Part shown: piece after piece, positions 49,201-61,200 of the stretch | How the letters are laid out: every line of letters starts with the position of its first letter | How positions within the stretch are numbered: the first letter of the stretch is position 1 | Assembly (NCBI GenBank): GCA_021014325.1 | Contig: CM037462.1 | Coordinates: 6,356,318 to 6,420,317 of the forward strand | DNA from: Plazaster borealis | Lineage: Eukaryota > Echinodermata > Asteroidea > Forcipulatida > Labidiasteridae | Direction of reading: 5' to 3' | Length of the DNA: 64,000 bases | Program-made: the position numbers and the translations under genes | Notes under the pieces: generated by a model | Database searches by the model: none | What the model was told of the DNA's origin: nothing | The model's input: only the letters and a program-made list of their open reading frames with translations

Positions 49201-52200
49201 TAATAGACTATTGAGGGGTAATGTAGTGTTAAAGAGCACAACTTATACAGTTGTTGTATTGATTTCATGCTTGTTTAGGTTATACACCAGCCAAGATTTG
49301 AGGCTATGCTCATTGCTCAGATCATCTGGTCAATTTCATTATTTCTTGCATTTTATGCCTGTTTGAATTCTTGTTAGAAAATAAATCTTTTTGATGCAAA
49401 ATGTAAATTTAGTTTCATGGAATTTGTTTTATTGAACTGATTTAGAGACTTTTCTGAGCCTGACCACTCACCTCTAACCTGTTGACATTTGACCAGCCTC
49501 ATGTCTTAAAGAGTCTACTGGTCTGCAGATGCTCTAATGCCCACATCTTTTGCTGCCCATTATTTAAGCCCATTTCTTACTGTATAATGTAGTTGGTATT
49601 TTCTTGTTGGTATAATAAGTTCATTTTGTTCTCTGAATCTAAGAGAAGATTTTTAGTATTTTCTTTTTGATGGAATATTATAAGAATTGAATGAGTACCA
49701 TCCGTGCCCTCAGCTTGATTGCAAATGACCTTTTGTTTAGAATAGGAGGATATTTGAATTAGTAAAGAGTTTTTCTTAGGATGTATGGCAAATTTTAAAC
49801 ATGGCCTGCTGTATAAACTCAGTCTGCTACAAGTCAAACAGACAACCCATCCACATCACTCATAGAACCCTCTGGGATAACGTGTAATGATGACTACTTG
49901 ATGTATTTTGTTGTTTTTAGGGTGGATACAAGTTGTTCATTATCCCTCGTAATGGCACTGAGGTCTTAGCTAATTTAACAACACCCGAAGGTTGGATAGG
50001 AGGTAATGATACCACGTAAGTATTAATCAATCTACAAGGTATTCAAGCAATCAGTGCAGTCATCTCCAAGTCTGTAAAACAGGAGTTTAACATCACCAAC
50101 ACATAATTATGTCAATTTAATTTTCATGCATACAGTTTCAAATTAAGAAACACAATGTTCAATGTTCTGATGAAAATTACAGGTACGAAAATATTTCCAG
50201 AGTTTTGATCAAAAGTTTAACATTAAAATGTTTCATGTTTTCTTGTTTGACCTTAATTGATTTTCTGACCTGATTTTATAGGACCATTATGCATGAAGTA
50301 CAGATACCTATTGATATGATGGAGGGTGATTATAGTTTAGTCTTAAATCGTCATGCTGCTGAATGGATCACGGGTAACCCTGACCTGCAATATATATTCC
50401 ATAGCTGTGCTGATATCACAATTACCGGTAAGCTCATATTAGTCAAACAGTCAGAACTTAATAATCTTTAATATAAAACTTGGGATACATGTTCCTGATA
50501 CAAACAATTATTTAGAAATAATAACATGCTTGGTATTATAGAGTAAAGTAAAAAATCTGTAAAACAAAACAAAAACAAACAAACAAACCAACCAACCAAC
50601 AAACAAACAATAACTTACCACCAGACAAAAAATGAAAAAGTAGAAACATTTGTAAAGAAACGTGCCGGCGCTCTACCAACTGAGCTATCTAGCCCGATGG
50701 TCTCCCTATTTTAATAAAATAGGGAGTCCCTCAACATATCGTCACCGACGCCACGAAGTAGCACACAGTGTACAAAACCACTTTTTTTTCTCTTCAGATT
50801 TCAGTTTTTTACATATTTAAACAATGTTAACCGAGGCCTATACAACTTCATGAAGTGTCAATGCTTGATGAGCTTTACTTTTTAATTACGGTAGTTGGCT
50901 TTGCAACTTTGCACCGAACCTGACATTTTTTGACACCACGAAGTAGCACTGAGATTCAATTTACCATTGAAACACTTGGTGCACACCAACCTCAAAAGTG
51001 AAAAAACGTTTTTACGAACTAGATTGTGCAGGTCACAAACAGGCATAGTAATACATTGCTGTGCTACTTCGTGAAAATGGTAAATGTCCATTTTCGCTAA
51101 TTTTCACATCACGAAGTAACACGCAGCTTTCTTACTTTATTGCTTATTAATTTAGGACGAAAGCATTAAAAAGCACCGTATATAGTTCAATGCATCAAGT
51201 CTCCGCTGTAAGAAAACTAGTTGAAAATACCCTTAAATTTTGTAGGAAAGCTTGATTTTAAAAAGCGTTCAACTTTAAATGTTGTTTTCTCAGATTGTTA
51301 CTTTTTACTGGTATCTACCTCTGGGCTACTTCGTGGCGTCGGTGATGATATGGCTAGACAGCTCAGTTGGTAGAGCGCTGGCATGTTTATCCAGAGGTCA
51401 TTGGTTCAAATCCTGTTCTAGTCAATTTGTCTTTGTTCAACCCGTAATTATTGTTATTTGATTTCATTCAAAGTGACATACATGTATTCCAATCGATAAT
51501 GAACAACAATGTACTCATTTATAAACAATAAATGATTGAGTTAACAGGCTCAAGGGGGAATAACGTTATAAATTGAACGAAATAAAAATAATGTAAACGA
51601 GTCACATTGTTTAAGTCCAGTGTACACAAAATGCTTCCTTAAAAACCTGTTACACTACAGTAGCGCGATTAGATTTTCAAAATATGATCAATGTAGAGAA
51701 AAATGACTCACTTGATTCTTCCCTCATTGGGTAACATTTTGCAGTGGTACATGACTTGGAACCTGATTAATCACCTTGACAAGTTGACATGTGTCAAACA
51801 GTTTTGTTTTTAATGCTGACTTATCATGTTATTTGCAGCTGATGCTGTGTGCAACACTGCCGAGGGTTGCTCTGGTAATGGAGTTTGCGGTGTGGACAAT
51901 AAGTGTGAATGTAATGCCCTCGCCAGAGGAGAATATTGTCAATATCTCGGTAAGCATTATCAGCTTTCAAAACTCAAAGTGTAACGGTGAGAATAAGTGA
52001 ACACAAAAGCAAAGCAACAGGAATTCAATGGTGCAGATCACAAAAATCAAAGTGTCCAGTCGGCAGTTGATACACCGGGCAGGTTGGAGTAAACATGGAT
52101 AGGCTTGAAAAACATAAAATAATGCAATTTGCTTACTCTATGTTTATGTATGTTACTGTATATTATTTTCCTATGAATTGCCAATGGTGTTAAAATTTTG

Positions 52201-55200
52201 ATATTTTCAATTTAAAGTTGAGTTCTTTTTGAATGACATAGATGACTGCGAGAATGAAGAAGGCTGTAATATGCATGGTGTATGTACAGTAGTATCAGAT
52301 GTTACCTACTCTTTCCCTCGTGCTGTCTGCTTCTGTAATAATGGATTCTATGGAAGATATTGTAACAAAGGTGGGTCAAATATTATGTCCAAATTCAAAT
52401 ATTTACATAAATTTATTAAATATCAGTTTAGATAGCAGCTTGCAAACATAAAAAGAAACTATGTCACAGTTTGCATCCACTTCCAGAAACAGACTCCTTT
52501 TTCCCCGTGTTCTTTTACTTGGAATGCACAACACACACGGTACCTACGGCCAGAAGAAGAAAAAAAATTATGGTGAAGTATCTTGCTCAAAGACACAAGT
52601 GTGACTAGTAGGACTTAAACCCACTCTCTGACATCACCAGAACTTGAGTACTGATCGCTCAGCTTTGACACAATTAAGACTTTCCTTTGCCAAATAAGTG
52701 TATGTTTTACAAATAAATAACATGGCTGTAAACTAGCAACGTTGTTCACAGTTCAAGCTTGTTATGTATGCTGGTTTAACTTAATTAGTTGGTGGTTTTT
52801 ACTTTTATATTGCTGTACATGAAGCTTTTGAAGATATTACTCAAATAAAGAAATGAAATATGAAGGGCAAGATATTAATATTAACAAAAACTCTTCTTTG
52901 TTCCATTGTAGAAAATCCAACAGATTTCAAAGTTGACATGACTGCTGCTGAAATGGAGACTTACTTCCATAGAGAGCTATCAGAGTCAATGGAGGTGTAC
53001 TACAAAGTCCTTACAGTAAGTACTGACCAATTACTCTGCATGGAGATGGAATGACATTAAAATACACTCACGTAGTTATATAATCGATGTTGAAGTCACA
53101 CTGTCTGTGCATTGTAAATCCAGCTTGGAGAATTGTGATTCGAAGCATTGGAAAAAAAGCTTTAAGAACTTTAGTTGCATATGTTATATTGGACCCCTAA
53201 ATCTTGTCTTCATCAACTGTCAACTCAAAGCAAATGCAACGTGGAAATTACATACCTCCCTACAGCCCTACCCTATGCGGATGTTGAACTCAGTTAAAAA
53301 ACAATGGTTTATTACAAAAACAATTTGTTTCTTATAAACACAAATGGTTTCTTACAAACACAAATGGTTTCTTACAAACATGTTTCACAGTTTATAAGAA
53401 CTGAATTGCACATGTTATCATCAAACATTTTATATTGATACCAAACATCAACAATTAGATAACTAACAGTATAAATGGGTTAATTTCTGTACTGATACAT
53501 AATTATTGGAATTTAAAACTTCGCTCACAAGAAATTCCTTTTAAATTACATTACTATGATTTTATATTTGGAAGTTTCATTTTAAAATGATGTCAGATGA
53601 TTTGTATCATTAAACCATGTTGGAAGGATATAGGGCTTATGATCAATACTAAAAAAGATCTGAATGGAGAAAGGCTTGGTAAAAGTGGAACCTGTATTGT
53701 AGTAGACTGCCCACAGCCTGTTTATTATTCAACATATTCAACATAAAAAATCAAGCATTTTCAAAAAATATACACAAGATTTAAAAGACCAAAAGTATAC
53801 TCATTATTCTTTGTAACTTAAAGACCAGCTTGAATGAAAACGGCAACAATTGATTTTTGCTGAAATCCATTTAAAATGTTTTCAATCAATAAGGACATTG
53901 AGTTCACAGCAGAGTAAACAGATTATAAATGTAAAAAAATAGCCTTCTCTGGTGCTTTTCAGAAAGATTCGCGAAAAGCCCCGTTACGTCATCACCCATG
54001 TTTTCTCATTGTGGGAGCTCCATTAAAAGGGTTTTATCAAAAGATAAAGAGCACAACAACATTAGCATTTTTTCATATTTCCATGTTGCAAACATACCAG
54101 TAGCATTAACTTTGACAACTTGCTCTATATTGTCTATGATACCATACTTTGGATTTTTACTCTGACAGAGTTCAAATGAAGTTGAAGTAGTTGTCAAATC
54201 CACTGGGAAGAGCTGGATAGCTTTCGGCTGGCGGCCTCAAGGTACAGTAAATATCCATCATCATCATTATACTCTTTTAGCTTGCCACAATTATTAATAT
54301 CACAATGCTTTTATAGCTTTCAACAAACCCTTCCCTAAGGGAAAGGGCCACCATTTAGTTCCACACCATCACTAATTAAGTCATTTCTCCAAAGTGTAAT
54401 GACTGGGGGAGTCAAATTCCTTGATATCCTAGAATGACCATTCCATATATCTACACAGGGGGGGGGGGAGGTCAGGTCCCAGAGGTTTTTTGTTGTAGTT
54501 TTTTTTTCTTTTCTTTTTTCAAAATATATATTGAATGGTGTGGTAGTAATTGGCCCTTTCTCTCTCGAGATACAGTCTGGGGTGTTGCCACACACTTAAA
54601 TAATTAGAGAAATATGTCAATTACTGGGTAGCTAAAAGATTCAAATAGAAAATGCACATATTTATTTTTAAAATATATAATTTGGTTATGTGGTTGTAAG
54701 TATTGGCCCTTTTGCTCGTCTGGGTAAAGTCGGGGCATTTCCACGCCCCCAAGGATTCGCTAATGAATCGATTACTGGGTAGCTAAAGGACTCAAATAAT
54801 GTAAAGAAGTCACTTAGATGTAAAAATTATTTGGAAATGCATAGAAAATATTAGTTAACACCTTGTAATTGGCATGGAATCAAACATTGGCCATTTCAAG
54901 CATTTGAGTGTAGTCAATGGAGTTAACAGACTTAAAGGCACTGGACACGTTTGGTAATTACTCAAAATATATATTAGCATAAAAACTTACTTGGTAACGA
55001 GCAATGGAGAGCTGTTGATAGTATAAAACATTGTGAGAAATGACTCCCTCTGAAGTAACGTAGTTTTTGAGAAAGAGGTAATTTCTCACTAAAATATTTG
55101 AATCTGAAAAAAGACTTCAAACCTGAAGCCTTGTTCAGGCATCTGAAAGCTCACAAATTTGTGCAACTGATGTTTTTTCTTTCATTACTTTCTTGCAACT

Positions 55201-58200
55201 TCGATGACCAATTGAGCCCAAATTTTCACAGGCTTGTTATTTTATGCTTATGTTGGGATTCACCAAATGAGAACACTGGTCTTTGACAATTACCAAACGT
55301 GTCCAGTGCATTTAAGGGTTAAAATCATAAGTGGTGGATAGCTGTGTTAGTCAGGTAATTGCAGAAAATAAAATAAATTGTAGCACTTTAATGACTAACT
55401 AGTAAGAAGTATCTGCATAAGCTTTCGTAACGATAACTACTTCATCAGATGCAAATAGTTGTTGCAGATATTTCTGATAAGTTAGTCATTAAAAATACTA
55501 CAATTTATTTTTCTTTCTACATTATCATGAAATTCTTTAGCTTTCTAATTTTTGGAGACCAACTCACTAAAGATTACATAATAATTATGACTATTTTTAT
55601 ATCATTCAATAGTGTCATTAATTTTTGCCCCAAAAGGTAAACAGATTTGGTTTAACTATTAATCAAAATGTTAATCACAAACTTAAAAAAAAAAAACCAC
55701 ATAAATTAAAGTAGAAGTAGTAGTGGTCACATTTGTAAGGCGGAAACTGACGTATTCCTTTAGCTAGAGATGCTGTCAGTGCTTTATTTCATCTGTTATA
55801 CAAGACAGTAGGCATACACAACAATATTGTTCCATGTTTAACCAACCCTATGAAATTGTAAAAAAGACGACCCACAAAACTCTGGCACATCTTATCTTTA
55901 TTCGATTATCAAGAGGAACACTATTTTTTATCAAGTAAATTGAAGATATATATAAAGAGCATGTTTCTTGTTATCTTAATCATGTTTTTCTAAAACCTTC
56001 CTAAATACAAAACAATACTGACAGCAAAAACATGACCTTAAAGGCATTTTGTGATCTTGGGAAAATTCATGAAATGGTTAGCTTTTTAAGCAATTTAATT
56101 TTAATGTAAGCATTGATGAGATATATTATGTGGCAAGTCTTAAACCACATTATGCAGGGCTCGAAATTAACACTGGACCGCAGGCCCGAGGCCAGTGATT
56201 TTAGCGTCGGTCCAGTAAACTTTATACCGAACAAGTCCGGCGGTCTTGTGTTTTTTACATACTAAAAGTATTATTATTACCTGAAATGAATAATCTTTCA
56301 TTAAATAAATGTATTTAAATCTCAGTTTGAATTTTTTTGGTTATATTTGTTGTCGTCAAATTATTTCCGAGCGCGGAACATCCAACGTGGCCGCAACCCG
56401 GCCGACCGTTCTTCGTGCTTCAAAGTTCCCTATCTAGTTTGCTCATGCCCAGGACCACTGCACTGGGCTCAAACCATGCTTTACGTGCCCAGGGGGACGA
56501 GCGAACGGCACCCTCCTTGCATGCGTGATGTTTGTACTGTGCCTGGCGGAACACCACAGTACAACGCTTCGTTCGTTTACCACTGACCATGTGCATGGCA
56601 TGATGTCACTTTAAAGTCTGATACCTTGCACCAACGAATTATACAGTGTTGAAATCGTATTAATGACGTATAGGTTGTGTTCTTTCAACACCACACATCC
56701 CTGTGTTGCATAGATTAAAAGTAACGTCTTGTTTCCACACGTCTTTTCATGCTTCATATGTTAAAATTTTAAACGTTGTTGTCCTGTCAAAACGATCGTC
56801 AAAACTTATTTCATTTTTTCTATGGCAGCAAACGTTGTGTAAAAAGAAGGTATGTGGAAATTTCTCGAAGGGGTTTCAAAGCCAAAACTGCCTGTTAAGC
56901 AATCTGCAAGTGAAAAACTTGCACAGGCGCAGAAGTATGAAAAAACAAGTTAACTTTTGGCAAAAGAAGTTTTGGTGTGTTTTTGTTGCGTTTTGGATTT
57001 TTTCTTCTCATATGACTTCGGTCTTGTAAAAAATGTTCCGGTCCAGTAAAAATTCTGAACAACAAGCCCTGCGGTCTTGTGGATTTTTTCCCCAAATTCG
57101 AGCCCTGTTATGCCTTAAGTCAGCTTTACAGAAGGCTAATTTGTGAATGAACATCTATTGGTGAAATATATTTTTAATTTATTTCTAAATTATCAAAGTT
57201 TATTAATGATTTCAGTGCTATAAGACACGCTAACAATACTAGTGATGTTTATCCTTTGAAGGTATAAATGGTACATGCCGTAACTTCCCAGTAGCTTACT
57301 GGTCAGGTGGATCTCCAGAAGGTGAACCAGAGACAGAGCCACCAGCCACACCAGCAACCATGGTACATCAATATACAACTTTAATTAGTCTAGGCTTATT
57401 GCCTAAAAGTTCAGAGAAAAGATTTATCTGGTGTCCTATTAAAAATACTAACATTAATTAGTTCAGTTGAAATAAATTGTTTTATTATTACAACTTATGA
57501 TAAGTGCAATGCATTTGAGTAAAAATGAAAGCTTAGTTGACAATTTCTGAAGGCTGTAGTCGCTGAATTCTCATGAAGAATTGCAAATATGAAAACCATG
57601 CAATAGAAATTTATTTGTGAGAGGAATTGCTTCAAAGAATGAATTACCACTGATATACCATCACAAATATTTTCCTTACTATATTACATGGTTGTAAGAG
57701 CCTGTTTATTTCGCATACTTTTTAAGCATACGATAATGTTAGCATCTCACTTGATATGTTGTTATTGTTCATACTTTGCATTTGTCTGTAGGGAAATCGT
57801 CGGCGTCGATCTGTTCGATCTCTGCGTGTCATTCGTGACTCTCATGACATGGATGATGTGTGTATCCCTGGAGGTCCAGGTGGGAGTGCAGAACCAGAAC
57901 CAGGTGCAGAACCAGAACCCGGTGCTACACCAGAACCCGGTGCTACACCAGAACCAGGTGCTACACCAGAACCAGAGGGTACGTTTCAAGAGTCAGGAGT
58001 GTGCACTATAGATGGAATAGGAAACCTGTGGTACTTACTCTACACCCTGTTCCTTGACTGTATTGTATTATAAGCTGCTAACTGTTCCAGTGTATAACAG
58101 CATATTTATGTATTGTTTTTAGTTTACCTGGACACATTATATATCCCCTTCACAGTTGAGTTGAGCCTCAACCAATGAGACAATGAGAGACTGCTAAAAC

Positions 58201-61200
58201 TGGTGATACATGCACACTTGAAAGTATAAATTCCATTCAATAACACAATTATACATACTAAAAATAAAATGTGGAGGCACAGATCTTATGAGCCAAGACT
58301 TGTAAACCAACATGGTGAGGTTGAATATTGAAAGAGACAATTTAAGTAATTTTATGAAAACAGTGCAATATAAGTATTAAATTTGTCAACTTTTACTGAA
58401 TGAAGACACAAAAAGGGCCAGAGTGAAGTTCATGCAATGGAACCATTATTGTGAGACCTTTGTAATAGTTCAAGTGTATTGCTGGTAACTCATTACTTTT
58501 GACATCCATTGAATGCTTAGGCCTACATAGCAAATATTTATGAATTTTACCAACTTTGCCAACTGGGGGGCCCAGTAGGTTCACCAAATAGTCTCTGTGA
58601 ATGATTTCCTTGCTCACATTAGCTTTATCGAAGCATTAAACATAACCCTTTGTGGTATTTCTCTTTGTCTTGAGGAGATGATATTAACTGTTTATCTCGT
58701 CATTATTTTCTAATCCATAGGTGAGCCAGAAGGACCAGCTTTAGGTAAGTGTTACATAAAAGCATACACAAAATGAGCTAATAAAAACAACAAATAGTGA
58801 TGAGAAAAGCAGAGGAAAATGCAGATAAGGAATATAGATAAACATTTCAATTACTACATGACCCAAGAACACAAGTAAATACAGTGAAATTACAAATGAA
58901 TCCACAAGAAGCTTACACATGTAGGTGCAGTCATCTAATAACAATTTAAAAAGACAATAATTATGTCTGTCAAGGGTCAAAAAAGTAAAATAAATGAGCA
59001 TTTGCCAGCAGGTATAGCCCTACAAAAGTACATAACTCATATTTAACATTGCAGTCAATGGTAGACTGTTGTATCAATCATGCCTATAGACTATCAGGCA
59101 CCTAATCATACAGAGAACAGTTTAGTTGCCCCTTTCAGCCCCAATGGCGACTTTAGTGGACTTACTATACCCTGCTTGAGCCCCAATGGCGACTTTAGTC
59201 GCCCAAGTTAACACTCAATAAAGCACTCAAGCCTGAGCACAAAGGCCATTTGTTAAAAAGCTGTAGTTTTGTCCATGTTCACCTTCCATACCCAAGCTTA
59301 CCATCATTGGAAAGAGAAAGATTGGATATTTCCAATGGTGGTTAAATATAATAGGGTTGCTATTATGCAATCACTTCAAATTGAAGTGGAAAGATCCGAA
59401 ATGCCAAGTACCTACGGAGCTTCATGGCTGTGTTTGGGTTTACAGAACACACTGGGAAACAAAGACCAAGAACTTGGACATTTGGCTGATTTCAATGATT
59501 TGTTAATTATATGAAAGGATATTTAATAAGTAAGACAATTTTGTATTACTTATTATGCTCTAAAATGAAATCTTCAAGGTAATAATAGATATAGTGAAAT
59601 CTTATTCTGTGTACTTGGAAAAAGAATATTAAATAGAAATTCGTTATACTCATAATGTTGAATTCATAAAGTCTACCAGCAGAAAAAAAAAGATCTTCAA
59701 TTTGCCCTGGGAATATGTTAAGTGTAGTTGAAAAATACTGAAGTCCACAAATGTGTTTTCATCATATTTGACCAGAAAACAATATTTAGGAAAACAATCT
59801 TGTCTTTGTTTTTCAAATTTATTGTATTCTTTAAACCCTTTTCTGTGCGGGAACAACTTGTCAGTTAAAAAATTTACTTCACTCTTTGACAGGAAAATAA
59901 TGAAAATTAAATGAGAATTATGTGTTTTTCTAGTTGTCTGTCATACTTTCTCAAATTATTTTGTTTTTGTTTTTTGAAACTAAATATTTGGAATAAGCAT
60001 CCTATGTATGACTATTTGCCAATAGGTCCCTTGCATCCTATGGATTGTGTAGATGTAGTGATTGGTATGGTTGATGGTGAAAGATCTCGTGTTGGTGATT
60101 ACTACACTAGAGATCGTTCTACTCCTCGCTATGACAGCTTCTATGGAGGTACCGAGGATCTCACTGCTGCAGGAGGAAAACAATACGCCAATTATACCAT
60201 TATAAAGTTCCGCAAAAATCTTACTTGTGAGTTGCTGCAGAATTCTGCTGTAATTTTGTAGATGTAAAAACCATTTCATGTAACGAGCGGGAAAAAGGGA
60301 TTGTTTAACAAGAAAGGTTCTTTTACTTTTGACATTTGTAAAAAGTTGCATCTGTAATTTTTGCAATCACTGGGATTATGATTTTACCTGACATACATTT
60401 ATCCATGGAGGTGTAACACAGATCAAGGGTTGTCTATAATAATGTCTCTTCATTTTGGGTGACCCAACAAGCTAACGAATAATTCAGTTGTTGTTGTTGA
60501 ATTGTTTGTTTGTTTTTTGCAACCCACCCGACTTTTACAGTTAAATAAAAAACAAATCAAGTAATTAACTTTGATTCTGTGCAAGACACACTTATCAATA
60601 AAATTTATGAAATTAAGCAGAAAGTTGGTTATTTCAACCTATTCACAATGTGCAACTGATTTATTTTTGGGTAAGAACTGTTTGTAAGAATGGTGTACTT
60701 CTGCTGTAGTGCAAATTATGACCACTAGTTCAGTACAGTTACACATTGGTTTTATTCTATATGAGGACACTAAGCTATGAACTTGCCTTTCACACATCAA
60801 AGACATCAATAATAATTTTGATTTTAAGTGAAAATAACACCCAAAGTATGGCATTTTTGTGCTATGCGTTCAACCGATGCATTACCGAGATGATAAATAA
60901 AGATTGGTAAATTATAAGAGGTAACTAATAAATAGTAAACTTGCAGTTACAACCATGTGTAAAAACTCTTTTGTAGGAGTGTTGGCTCTGAAAAGAGCCG
61001 GTGGGGTCTCGACGTCCCTACTGGTAGACCATCATTCTCCTGAAGACGAGCAGAGTATACTGTATACCGGCTCTTTTCAGAGCCAACACTCCCACAAAAG
61101 AGTTTTTCCCACATGGTTTTACCCGCAAGTTTACTATTTATTTTAGTTACCTCTTATTTGTCCACACCATGCAAAGCTTCAAACAACACTTATTGGTAAA

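Noticed and set aside
51352..51424. Functional tRNA-Asn gene
   Set aside because: Stem mismatches, poor likeness to animal tRNA-Asn, and a truncated inverted partner at 50663 point to a repeat.
57762..58057. Alternative ORFs over the PEPGAT repeat (e.g. NQNPVLHQNP, TRTRCYTRTRC, WFWCSTGFW)
   Set aside because: Other frames of the same repetitive coding exon; the phase-consistent frame is the PEPGAT one.
59269..59514. 81-codon plus-strand ORF in intron 11
   Set aside because: Would break the phase between exons 11 and 12 and shows no domain.
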